Source: Ischnura elegans (lineage: Eukaryota > Arthropoda > Insecta > Odonata > Coenagrionidae). Taken from it: a DNA stretch of 64,000 bases. The stretch is from contig NC_060251.1 of the NCBI RefSeq assembly GCF_921293095.1, forward strand, positions 97,946,566 to 98,010,565, read 5' to 3'. Position numbers and translations under genes: made by a program. Under the pieces are notes generated by a model that worked only from the letters and a program-made list of their open reading frames with translations, had not been told where the DNA came from and searched no databases. Positions within the stretch are counted from its first letter, which is position 1. Every line of letters starts with the position of its first letter. This document shows positions 55,120 through 64,000 of the stretch, in pieces.

Positions 55120-55670
55120 TTCAACATGAAAACCAAGGGTACTGCATAGAGGAGGCCCCATCCCTTAGAAGGTTGATATCTGTTGCCTCTTCGGTCGCAT
55201 TTTAATCGGTTTCCAAAAATGTCCACACCATTGCTGTGAGTGTATGGCGATCCACTTCTTCCCAATATTTTGCAGCGTAATGTTTGTCATTGCGAGGAAT
55301 TGCATCGTAAAATAATGAATTTGAATAATGAATGAACACCATCACGTGTGTAAAATTCGGTTATAACCCCTAATTATGCATTTATTCCCGTGAAACTCGG
55401 ATCAATTTGCCCGCCAGCGACGCGAATGGCGACTTTTGTAAACCCATTTAAACGCGCGGTGGGTACGACACTTTTAGCGGCAGACTTGAAGATCCTCTGT
55501 TTTAATATTCGAGGTTTCACTATTTATCATGAATATGTTATAACTGGTGGTACAGTATCAAATACACAGTCACAGAAGGAGACCTAAACACAAAAAATGG
55601 CCCGCAGTATTTAGGGTAAATCTTAATCAAAGTAAATTTCATGTCTACACCGAATAAAACTTATTAGTTG
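55120..55670. repeat. Repeats K and L, copies 2
   Basis: 55137-55520 matches 6240-6690 (repeat K) and 55530-55670 matches 43865-44050 (repeat L). Their order K then L is the same as at 62960-63290. The tRNA-Ser unit lies immediately left, as it does left of repeat L at 43.7 kb. Confidence 0.55.
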
Positions 55671-56278
55671 CTACCTATTAGTAGACAGATGTGAAATTTT
55701 GAGCTAGTTAAGTCGTCTGGTTTGCTTTTGACAGCTATTTAATGCAGATAACCTTGTGCATTTTAACGATAATGGAAAAAGTGAATTCCGTGCACTAACT
55801 AAACATTTTTTTTTATAAAAACTGTCGCCGTAAACAAGGAAAGCTTGAAAAATACTATGGAAACATTGCGCCATTAATTTGAATGATAAAGAAGTGGTTC
55901 ATTGAATTCCGTTGTGGTCTTCGCAGCACAAATAATGTCGAACGATTAGGACGCCCGAAAGAGGTCGTGACGCTGGAAATCGTCGATAAATCCAAGGACT
56001 GATACTGGACGTTCGAAGAATGAATGTTCATGAGATGGCTGAGGGCATCTCAAATGAGCGCTTGTGTCAAATTTTACATGAGTATTTGGACACGAAAAAT
56101 CTATTCGGGAGATGGGTACCGTGATTGTCCACATGGAGCACAAGCTCAATCATACAATACAACCGTATGAACACGTCAAAGAAATTTTTGGCGATGTTAA
56201 GATTTAATCCGAAAGAGTTTTCTCGCCGTTTCGTAACCGTGTACGAAATATAAGCCATCGCAATACAGCAGAAACCAA

Positions 56279-56694
56279 CAAGGATGCCGACTTACAAAAT
56301 ATATTGGGGGGCCCCATCCGGGGATCTTGCCCCGGGAAATTTTATAAGTAGTGAGTTTTAAGTTCTTTTGCCATCTCACGTCCACGCATTCTTTCATGTA
56401 TTCTAGCAATTCACCGCTTTACACGACGCAATTTTGACTGTGCCTTCGTACACACGTCATACTGTGCAAGTACGTGCACCGTGTAAAACAGCCTTTTAGG
56501 CTATGTTCAACTTTTCTGTGCTGAAGCATTTTAGAAGAGTCATATGATCAACAATATGAACCCTGATAACTCGAATCTCGATATCTGGACACTCCGGGGA
56601 AAATTGACAAGCCTTACACATTTTTTCCTCACACCCATAACGAATTTTTTAGGGGGCTCGGGACCCCTCAGGCCCCATGGAGTCGGCGCCACTG
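56279..56694 (-). mobile_element. hAT-like element (family E) inside mariner
   Basis: GAAACCAA (56271-56278) and GAGACCAA (56695-56702) match at 7 of 8. The ends CAAGGATGCCGAC and GTCGGCGCCACTG are inverted. The sequence is the reverse complement of 45452-45711, with about 150 extra bases from an inserted MITE half. It interrupts the mariner codon series at ETK. Confidence 0.88.
56366..56505. mobile_element. TTAA-type MITE (family B), right half
   Basis: CTCACGTCCACGCATTCT through CTAGCAATTCACCGCTTTAC and CACCGTGTAAAACAGCC are colinear with 28590-28710. The left half is missing. It sits in family E between TTTTAAGTT and GCATTTTAG, making the third layer of nesting. Confidence 0.8.
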
Positions 56695-57570
56695 GAGACC
56701 AAAGAACAATCAAGACCATCGGTTTCTGTGGTTGAACTTACACCTGAGAAGGCTAAGGTAGGTCTGTCGGCCAACAAGGTCATGGCCACAGTTTTTGGGA
56801 TGCAAGTGGGGCCATCTACATATATTATTTTGAAAAGGGTAAAAAGATCACCTGCTAATAATATTCAGAACTTTCGGACAGATTCGGTATTGATATGAAG
56901 GAAAACAGCCACATTTGAAAGAGAAAAAGAACTGCGCCGTCAAGGCATCGCACGGGTGCCCGCGTGTTTAGTCACCGTGGCAAAAATCTATAAGTTAGGC
57001 TACGAACTGCTAAACCACACAGCATATTCTTCAGATTTAAGCCTATTTGATTACTTTCTGTTTCCAAAAATGAAGAAATGGCTGGGTCGGGGTTGGATTT
57101 GGGTTGAACCAAGGGTTTATCACTGAAATGAACGCCCATTTGAAATGAAATGAAATGAACGCCCAACGCCCTTGGCAAATGCTATAATTTAGAAGAAATA
57201 AAAAATCGAAGTACGTCGAACTAAATGTATCTGGCTAAAAGGAATCTATGTACGGAAATAAAACTCTTTTTGCCGAAAAAAATATACTTTATTAAAAAAA
57301 TGACGGACTTATCTAACCAGCTTCGCACACATATTATAGAGAGAGTAGTTAGAATTATTGGACCACCCTCTACTCATTGCAGCCCAGCGGATATTTTTGA
57401 AAACCGATACAAACGCCTTCCAATTAAAATCAAACTGCAATGGGATGGACCAGTGCCTCCTTTATGCATTCCTCTCCGTGAAGAAACAAAGTGCTCAATT
57501 GTGCATATGAATTAATTCTCGGTAAATGCCATGGAAAGGTGAAAGAGATAATCTAACTGGCTCTAGTAAA

Positions 57571-58447
57571 GGCCGTTTTGCACGGGGCACGTAGTACATG
57601 CTCAGTCTGAAGTGTGAACGAAGGCGCAGTCAAAATTGCGTCGTGTAAAGCGGTGAATAGGGTGGTTTCCTATTATTTTTTTATTGCCTAAATCGAAAGA
57701 TTATTACTCCTGGAGTACGTATTTCACGCTTTTAGATTTTTAAATGACGATATCTATTTTTCGCGATTAAATGAAAAGTGAAAATTTTCAAGCGCGCGAA
57801 AACGCGACGCGTAAGTAGGAATGATGGGAAAAAAGTCCGTGTGACGCATTTCTGGTTCCCCCTCCCGCCTTGTGAGGTGACCTTGGAGAGGCTCTGAGCG
57901 CTGATATGACGCAGGATGCTAGCGGGTAGCTGAGTGCCATGCTATCTGGTAGCGCTTGGCTTAAAAAAGATTTATTAATACCTTATCAAACGAAGAAAAC
58001 TTTCCGACCTAAGCCAGTTTTAATAGGTGATTATTAAGACATATTTCCCTGAGCTCTGTGCCTCATGCATGCATTGGTAACCTCAGACGATGTATAACTC
58101 CTATCCTCTCGTGTAGAAACTAGGTCCCTGTGACGTCACGTGGAGTGGAATCGCATGGGCGCCAATCTGGCCTTTTTCAAATGAGGATAAAATTTGACCC
58201 TTGCCATTCGTCTAAACCGGTATTTCTAAAACCAAATAATTTGTGTATTATGAATACACTAATGGTGGATAACGAATCGCAATCAATGCCTTTCGTTTTC
58301 TTCGATGAAGGAAACTACCCTATTGCTAGAACACATGCGAGAATGCGTGGACGTGAGATGTCAAAACAGCCCGTTCTAATTTCGTTCATGCATTCGCGCA
58401 ATTCCACGCCATTTTAGAAATTAATGCAGTTATACCTAACCTGCGCA
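57571..58447 (-). mobile_element. TTAA-type MITE (family B) split by family A
   Basis: The left piece is 57571-57658 (GGCCGTTTTGCACGGGGCAC to AAAGCGGTGAAT) and the right piece 58322-58447 (ATTGCTAGAACACATGCG to CCTGCGCAA). Relative to the full copy at 28486 the order is inverted and nothing but two bases (AT) is duplicated. The far end is lost in a poly-C run. Confidence 0.85.
57659..58321 (+). mobile_element. TIR element family A, copy 5
   Basis: AGGGTGGTTTCC to GGAAACTACCCT, inserted into a family B MITE. Intact relatives of the target (28.65 and 56.41 kb) read GCAATTCACC (complement GGTGAATTGC), so the insertion duplicated AT: GGTGA-AT-element-AT-TGC. This fixes both ends and the duplication. 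Confidence 0.92.
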
Positions 58448-58649
58448 ATATGTTGCGCCCACCCCCCCCCCCCCTTGCGTGTTCGCCAGCATTGCCGAAC
58501 ATTGCAGAACCACAATCGTAACCTTTTTATATCATAAGATGTCATCGTATTTTACATGAGTATTAACAGTTTCAATAGAAATTTCCTAAACTTTGCGTGT
58601 TAGTTGGCTATTTTTTTATTCAGATAAAAGTGAAGGTAACTCGAGATAA

Positions 58650-58800
58650 AATCAACTGATTCGGGCGTTACTTGGTGGAGCGATGAAATGTTCATGGGGA
58701 AACAAAACTCAGTACTATTCGACAAACTTTTATTTTAACAGTCCACTAGTTTCAACGTTTGTACCGTCATTATCAAGACTAACAGCAATAGTGTACAACG
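58650..58800 (-). mobile_element. Remnant with hammerhead-like module
   Basis: It matches the flank and centre of the 31-kb foldback. The minus strand reads AGTC, TTGATAAT, stem GACG/CGTT, GAAA, CTAGT, G, GACT. The outer AGTC and GACT pair. Position 17 would be G, which blocks hammerhead cleavage, so this copy is inactive if the model is right. Confidence 0.45.
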
Positions 58801-58844
58801 TCCATCCTTATCTTTTGCGCCCCACTCCCTTGAGTTTTTTCTGT

Positions 58845-59265
58845 ATCCGCTACTGTGAAGCAGGACTTACAGCTGAAATAGATAGACTACAGCACAGGGA
58901 GGCCAGATTCGTGATGAGTTGTTACGATAAATAGAGCAGCGTATCCAATATGCTAGGCGAGTACGGATGGGGGTATTTACGCAGAGCGAAGAGTAGTTCA
59001 ATTTACGAAGTAAATTAGGAGATTTTTTCTCGGACGACGTGAAAATTATTCTTCGCATACCATCGTACTATGTTAGACGCGATCACGAGAAGAAAATAAA
59101 AGGAATGTGTTTCTTAATGGAGAAATTTAAAATATCATCCTCTACTCGTACTATTAAGGATAACTACGGTGCCTCGATTAATAGAATTAATGGCGTCAAT
59201 CGCTAAAAAAAATCATTGTATGTTTTTATATTTCTATCGATGTAACCTTAAATTGATTGGTATAG
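58845..59265 (+). mobile_element. LINE C-terminal fragment
   Basis: The plus strand reads AEIDRLQHREARFVMSCYDK, then SSVSNMLGEYGW, RRAKSSSIYEVN and FFLGRRENYSS-like residues. Colinear with 19180-19600. Stops are present, and the RT core is missing. Confidence 0.75.
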
Positions 59266-59343
59266 GAACTTTGGCAAGTTATGCCTTTTTATGACAGTGG
59301 ACGTATTTTTTGTTATTATACGTAGTATTTTTATGTTCTTGGG

Positions 59344-59647
59344 CAGTGGTGTAAATAGGCATATGCTTTGGGGGGAGATGTGACGGCTTTGGGGGGGGGG
59401 GTGGGTGAGAGAGGTTAGTGGGGATATCCCACCCCCCTCAGGAAAGGTAGAGATCAGGAAAAATTTTGAAAAATAAAATGCCTGGTTATGCATTTTACAT
59501 CATTTTTGCACTTAAAATTCAACTTTGAGCAGACGCAGTTATTTCATATCAAATCCAGATAAGATTTTTAAATATTTCTAAAATTTCTCTGAGGCTTTGG
59601 GGGGGGGGATACATCCCCTTATCCCACCCCCCATAGTAACGCCATTT
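59344..59647 (+). mobile_element. hAT-like element (family H)
   Basis: CAGTGGTGTAAATAGG at the left and CCATAGTAACGCCA at the right. The body (ACTTTGAGCAGACGCAGTTA, TTTCTCTGAGGCTTTGGGG) is shared with 14905-15108 and 44950-45375. Poly-G runs lie near both ends. The flanking duplication is not clear. Confidence 0.7.
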
Positions 59648-59654
59648 TCTTTAG

Positions 59655-59760
59655 GGTTTGCATAAGGGGATCCTATTCCATGTTGCTTCCTGGTGATTGA
59701 TTAACCCTTGCCAAACACCGTGTAGGTGGCTCGCAGCGTAATATGTAGGCGTAAATACTA
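59655..59760 (+). mobile_element. LINE 3' tail fragment
   Basis: GGTGATTGATTAACCCTTGCC, then AGGTGGCTCGCAGCGTAATA and TGTAGGCGTAAAT match the common LINE tail with changes. Confidence 0.55.
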
Positions 59761-59819
59761 GAAATAAGTATTTCTATAATGAGGAGCCTACGATACCTTC
59801 ACGATACAACGTTCGGTTT

Positions 59820-60050
59820 CGTTCATTCAACAGGTCGCGGCGAAGAGGGGTAAACGGAAGGAGTTGAAAAGGGAAAAACGCGGTGCGCGCACGGAGTAAA
59901 AAGGAGCAAAAATCGGCCGGAAACGAGCGCTTGGATGGCGGGCGGCGTTTGACCACTCATCCGAGACCGATCGACCTCCTCGGCAGGAAATGCCTCTTCG
60001 CCTCATCCAACCGGAACATCTCTCCACGATCACCGAAGACGAACTATACG
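59820..60050. other. CpG-dense patch
   Basis: Dense CpG (GGTCGCGGCGAAG, AACGCGGTGCGCGCACGG, ATCGGCCGG) in an AT-rich setting. Frames on both strands are short. It may be unmethylated or selected DNA such as a promoter. No gene can be attached. Confidence 0.3.
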
Positions 60051-60109
60051 AACTTTCAAGGATGCGAGCAAGTCAGAGCCACGATAAGGACTTATACCTA
60101 TTCTGAATA

Positions 60110-61097
60110 AGGTAGTTTAAAGAAAACGAAATACATTGATTGCGATTCCTTACCAACCATTAGTGTATTCATAATATAAAAATTATTTGGATTTAGAAAT
60201 CCCAGTTTAGACGAATGGTACTTAATGGTCAATTTTAACCTCATTTGAAAAAGGCCAGATTGGCGCCCATGCGATGCCACTCCACGTGACGTCACAGGGA
60301 CCAAGTTTCTATACGTGTAGATAGGGTGCTTTCCATTCATGCGACTCACGAGTCGACTTGTGTCGACTCGCGGTAACTGTTTATAACTCTCCTATTCCTG
60401 TGCGTTACCGTTTGTTGACTTGTGTCACAACAGTCGGCGACACACACAGAATGGAACACGAAAACCGCGACGCAAGTCGACACAAGTCGACTCGTGAGTC
60501 GCATGAATGGAAAGCACCCTATCTACACGTATAGAAACTTGGTCCCTGTGACGTCACGTGGAGTGGCATCGCATGGGCGCCAATCTGGCCTTTTTCAAAT
60601 GAGGTTAAAATTGACCATTACCATTCGTCTAAACTGGGATTTCTAAATCCAAATAATTTGTATATTATGAATACACTAATGGTGGGTAACGAATCGCAAT
60701 CAATGTATTTCGTGTCGACGTGTGTCAATGAATGGAAAGCACCCATAGGAGTTTTACATCGTCTGAGATTACCAATGTATGCATGAGGCACAGAGCTCAG
60801 GGAAACATGTCTTAATAATCACACATTAAAAATACTAGCATCCTGCGTCGTATTAGCGCTCAAGCCTCGCCCCAAAGTCACCCCACACTCCGACAGCTGA
60901 AACCAGATATACGTCACACGGACTTTTCCCATCATTCCTACTTCGCCGTCGCTTTTTCGTGCGCTTGAAAATTTTCACTTTTCGTGTAATCGCGAAAAAT
61001 AGATATCGTCATTCGAAAATCTAAGAGCGTGAAATGCGCACTCCAGGAGTAATAATCTTTCGATTTAGGCAATAAAAAAATAATAGGAAACCACCCT
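60110..61097 (-). mobile_element. TIR element family A, copy 6, rearranged
   Basis: In minus orientation from AAGGTAGTTT (60110) to AACCACCCT (61097). It is split at 60321-60743 by a related element plus an inverted copy of the family A segment 60110-60320. The remaining part (60744-61097) continues colinear with copy 5. Confidence 0.8.
60323..60520. mobile_element. MITE related to family A (A2)
   Basis: Ends AGGGTGCTTTCCATTCATG and its complement differ from the family A end at one of the first 12 positions. AT flanks both sides. Arms of about 50 bp (GACTCACGAGTCGACTTGTG and complement) surround a 90-bp centre. A second right-end piece (GAATGGAAAGCACCC) lies at 60729-60743. Confidence 0.8.
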
Positions 61098-61099
61098 AT

Positions 61100-61173
61100 T
61101 GCTCAAGCAATGTAAGCCTAGCGCGCAGCCTCCCGAGTCTCTAGCAGCTCCCAATCTTGTTCGTTTAACACAT
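61100..61173 (-). mobile_element. CR1-like LINE scrap
   Basis: GCTCAAGCAATGTAAGCCTA, GCGCGCAGCC and TCTCTAGCAGCT are the reverse complement of the segment at 63340-63400 (AAREL..LRAR region). Confidence 0.5.
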
Positions 61174-61181
61174 ATGTAATG

Positions 61182-61484
61182 CAGTGGCGCAGCGAGGGGG
61201 AGGTTTTGGGGGTTTAACCCTCCTCCCCCACAGCTCAGATAAATTTTTAAGTTTAATCCATTTTACTTAATTGGATTGATGTTACTAATACGATAGTGTA
61301 AGGATTAATAAAATATCCCTCAGAAAGCCGTAAAACTTCCCATTTTGAACCGTTTATCTTAAAATTCCGCAATTTATTAATCTGGTACATACTGCTGATC
61401 CTGGTGGGTATTCCATACCCCCACACACCCTGGTATTAGTTGCACCTAAACCCTCCCCAGCCTTAATTCCTAGCTGCGCCCCTG
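61182..61484 (+). mobile_element. hAT-like element (family G) with perfect 8-bp duplication
   Basis: ATGTAATG flanks it (61174-61181 and 61485-61492). The ends CAGTGGCGCAGCGAGG and CCTAGCTGCGCCCCTG are inverted. The fullest member of the family at 303 bp, with no coding. Confidence 0.93.
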
Positions 61485-61492
61485 ATGTAATG

Positions 61493-61943
61493 CCCTCCGC
61501 GGCAGTTTTTGACGAGAGTAATAACGAGAGCACGGCCGGTTATAGACATGTTGCTAGTGTAAAGCAAAAAGTATTCCGGCCCCCCCCCCAAAAAAAAATT
61601 ACCTGAAATGTTGTAGTATTAGTACTGAATATTAGAGTTAGCGCTTAGGCGCTCCCTTTTGCTGGGTACCCTAAGCTACCGCGTACTTTGCTTACCGCTT
61701 AAACCGGCCCAAATCGAGTGTATACATGGTGTACGTTTTATTAAGTGCAGACATGAAATATACTTACATTGATTAATTCTTACCCTAATTTTCTTTTGTT
61801 TCCTGCGATTAGCTCGCCTTCCTTAACTCTATTTAAATCCAGTACGACCAATTGTAACGTTTTCATGTTGAATAGTGTAATCAAGAATAGAATCTAACGC
61901 TCGAAAAGTATTCCTTATCAATGATTTCACGAGTTGATATCAA
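61493..61943. other. No gene recognised
   Basis: AT-rich with a poly-C/poly-A junction near 61580. The last 100 bp are the 5' flank of the tRNA-Ser unit (GCTCGAAAAGTATTCC, complement of similar words near 43800). Confidence 0.4.
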
Positions 61944-62025
61944 GCTGTGGTGTCCGAGTGGTTAAGGAGTTGGACTTGAAATCCAATGGGTTCTACCCGC
62001 GCAGGTTCGAATCCTGTCCGCAGCG
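61944..62025 (+). tRNA. tRNA-Ser (TGA)
   Basis: 82-base cloverleaf on the plus strand: GCTGTGG/CCGCAGC acceptor, loop CTTGAAA with anticodon TGA, long variable arm (GGGTTCTACCCGCG), T arm CAGG TTCGAAT CCTG and discriminator G. A T run follows at once as terminator. It appears functional, opposite in strand to the two other copies. Confidence 0.96.
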
Positions 62026-62599
62026 AATTTTTTTCACTATTGTTTTTACATGTTTAAAGGAATTTTATCACTACAATATTTTTATGATATCTCAAATTTG
62101 ATATCGAATTTGCTCACTCTAAAATCTGGTAAACACGTAAGAGTAACTGAATAATTATAATTAATAAAGTTAATAATATTTCTCCCAATTCCCCCAAAAG
62201 TAAAAGCACGATTATTATTCTCTAGTGTGACCGCATATGGAGTACGCAAGAAGTGTATGGCACTAGGCCGGCGTTTATTTTTTTTCCAAATGATCCGATT
62301 TAAAAATAAGTGGCCTCGACATGTGCGAAATAGACAGCTATAGGAAATTAATGCAGTTATTTTGAATGTTAAGTTTTTACACCCGGATAAAACGTTTATA
62401 TAATCAGTCATCAAGGTCAGACAAATCCATATATTTGAATGAATCAACTATATAACGGTTTCTCGATACATTAAATTTAATGCCGTTTCTCGCAAAGACG
62501 CATGCATTCATTTATTATTCCATTGCTATACTGTTTTGTATTACTGCACTTTCTCCGTATTTTCTTTATTTTTCTTAATCCTAACATTTTTCAGTATCG
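62026..62599. other. 3' flank of tRNA-Ser unit, then nothing recognised
   Basis: 62040-62130 is the inverse of 43600-43690, showing that the tRNA moved with flanking DNA. CCCCCAAAAGTAAAAG near 62190 also matches the inverse of 54800. The rest is AT-rich. Confidence 0.5.
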
Positions 62600-62880
62600 C
62601 CTGACCGACGTGTCTTCGTGGTATCTTTGCATTGTTCTAACCTTGGACGCGCATACGTACTATATTTATTGCTAACCGTTGTGTTTCTAAGTGATTGTGT
62701 TGTTCATATGGACTTGGTTGTATTGAGTGATGCAGGATTGGTTGGATCTCACACTACCTGCATGAATGTGCATGTATTGTTACGGTGTGTTTTTTTTATG
62801 ACCGTGTGATATGCATTCAGGGATCCTAATGCATGCAGATGATTGGTTACCCCATTCAAAGACACCCTAGAGAGATTAAG
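62600..62880 (+). mobile_element. LINE 3' tail region
   Basis: TTTGCATTGTTCTAACCTTG matches the post-ORF segment at 19545, followed by ATGCATGCAGATGATTGGTT and CACCCTAGAG, a diverged form of the common tail. Confidence 0.55.
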
Positions 62881-62959
62881 GTACTACTTAAAAATATGTT
62901 TTTTCATTTACGAGCGTTTATAAGGATATTATCAGAATCACAGTAGTTTTTAGGCGGCA

Positions 62960-63720
62960 TCAGTCGCTTTCAAGGGGACTTTATAGAGAAGGCCCAATTC
63001 CATCCCGTACGAGGCTGATTTCTGTTGCCACTTCGGTCGCATTTTAATCGGTTTCCAAAAATGTCCGCACTGTGGCTATGAGTGTATAGCGATCCACTTC
63101 TTCCCAATATTTTGCAGCATAATGTGGCATAAAAACGTTACAACTGGTCGTACTGTATGAACAGAAGAAGACCTAAACGCAGAAAACAAAAAAAATGCCC
63201 CGCAGTAGTTAGGGTAAATCGTAATCAAAGTATATTGCATGTCTATACACTAAATAAAACTTATCACATGCATAACTCTCGTTATTATTTTCGTCAAAAA
63301 CTGCCATAGAAAGCGTTAGCCAGATGTTAAACGAATAAGGCTGGTAGCAGCTAGAGACTCGGAGGCTGAGCGCTAGGCTTAGATTGCTTGAGCAACTGAG
63401 GATACGTATATTTCAGAGCGACTCGAAGAAAATCATATTAAAAGCCCGCTTGCGATCCACTTTTATCGAATATTTTGCAGTATAATGATTTCCCTAGCTA
63501 GGAGCAGCATTGAAAAGGAATCCATTTGATTTCTTCCATAATCATGTGTATAAAATTCGGTTAATACCACAAATTATACCTTATTTCCCCGTGAAACTCA
63601 AATCTATTTGTCCGTCAGCGACACGCGTGGCGAATTTTGTAAACTCATATAAATGCGCGGTGGGTGACAACGCATTTAGAGGCAGACTTGACGATCCACT
63701 TTTGTAATACTCGTGGTAAC
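62960..63720. repeat. Repeats K and L with LINE piece, copy 3
   Basis: 62980-63120 and 63455-63720 together cover repeat K. 63130-63290 is repeat L, and 63290-63450 a CR1-like LINE remnant (RIRLVAARDSEA, LRLLEQLRIRIFQSDSKKI). K is thus split by L plus LINE, with GATCCACTT repeated at both sides of the break. Confidence 0.5.
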
Positions 63721-64000
63721 TTTGAAAGGAAATGAAACGCCAAATAGGTATCACTACCCGTAATTATTCACTTCCTTTCATTTCCATTACCTCCAGTACC
63801 ATTTCGAACGAAATGGATCGTCCTCCGACAGGGAAATTACTCTTGGAAAAGCATCCTTTCAGTTTGAAGATCCCCTCATTTGATTTCGTACTGGCTTTAT
63901 GGGTGTGTGAGCAGGTGCCCATATTTGCCCCGCAACGAGGAACATTCAAAACCGACCGGAAGCGCTAATCGACAAAGGAAAAAGCAAAATCATTTCCCAC
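63721..64000. other. No gene recognised
   Basis: A plus-strand frame (63732-63968, 78 codons) and an overlapping minus-strand frame resemble nothing known. The window ends here. Confidence 0.35.

Larger units (their letters stand above)
55772..57200 (+). mobile_element. mariner transposase remnant split by a hAT
   Basis: Begins MEKVNSVH and, after stops, reads KWFIEFRCGLRSTNNVERLG, RPKEVVTLEIVDKI, RRMNVHEMAEGISNERLCQI, LHEYLD and WVPR. After the inserted element it resumes with ETKEQS, KVMATVFGMQVG, LLNHTAYSSDLSLFDYFLFP and KMKKWLG. AYSSDLSLFDYFLFP holds the family's SPDL and YFLFP landmarks in changed form. This is a different mariner lineage from 24846. Several stops and frame changes make it dead. 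The terminal repeats were not located. Confidence 0.88.

Noticed and set aside
57650-57662. TA target duplication for family A, as for mariner
   Set aside because: Intact relatives of the target read GGTGAATTGC with no TA; AT is the duplication that reconciles both sides.
1-64000. CRISPR array, bacterial operon or plasmid features
   Set aside because: Repeats are dispersed transposons, not regularly spaced; tRNA introns, SINEs and LINEs show eukaryotic DNA.
1-64000. LTR retrotransposon, endogenous virus or Polinton
   Set aside because: No paired long terminal repeats, protease-integrase order, capsid or envelope-like frame was recognised.

Overview
This window looks like intergenic chromosomal DNA from an animal, most likely an arthropod. 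It is AT-rich and packed with old transposable-element copies and clusters of tRNA genes. Three things point to an animal: tRNA-Tyr genes with the short intron expected after the anticodon, mariner and hAT DNA transposons beside several kinds of non-LTR retrotransposon, and a Penelope-like element (PLE). The species cannot be named from the sequence. No multi-exon host protein gene can be supported. The only long open frame with recognisable domains is a LINE endonuclease ORF (49737-51131, minus).

Layout. 1-7.3 kb: a decayed LINE reverse transcriptase, hairpin insertions and a hAT copy. 7.3-14.3 kb: little recognisable, with GC-rich CpG-bearing patches at about 10.0-14.1 kb. 14.3-21 kb: a composite hAT element, tRNA-derived SINEs, LINE pieces, a 0.65-0.8 kb terminal-inverted-repeat family (family A) and a PLE inserted in a SINE. 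21.8-34.1 kb: tRNA-Pro(AGG), four complete tRNA-Tyr(GTA) genes and one half gene, a mariner deletion derivative, a hAT element inside a LINE, and TTAA-type MITEs. 34-43 kb: more A and hAT copies and LINE pieces, one unexplained open frame that could be an exon, and a TIR element with repeated internal motifs. 43-55 kb: two tRNA-Ser(TGA) genes (one with an altered U33), hairpin insertions, hAT copies with perfect 8-bp duplications, and the LINE endonuclease ORF. 55-64 kb: a mariner split by a hAT that is itself split by a MITE, further A copies including an inverted duplication around a related element, and a third tRNA-Ser(TGA).

The genes do not form a pathway. The order of events is readable from nested insertions with target-site duplications: LINE, then hAT (26.4 kb); TTAA MITE, then family A (57.6 kb, with intact relatives of the site at 28.6 and 56.4 kb); mariner, then hAT, then MITE (55.8-57.2 kb); SINE, then PLE (20.4-21.0 kb).

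The most interesting signal is a hairpin motif found at about ten places. It reads YTGANRAW, a variable but self-complementary stem, GAAA, then a short palindrome. At several loci the flanks can also pair. The layout resembles a minimal hammerhead ribozyme of the kind reported in PLE terminal repeats. One copy lies in the recognisable PLE at 20.5 kb. Others lie in foldback insertions of about 120-235 bp flanked by 10-14-bp target-site duplications, the same duplication size as the PLE.
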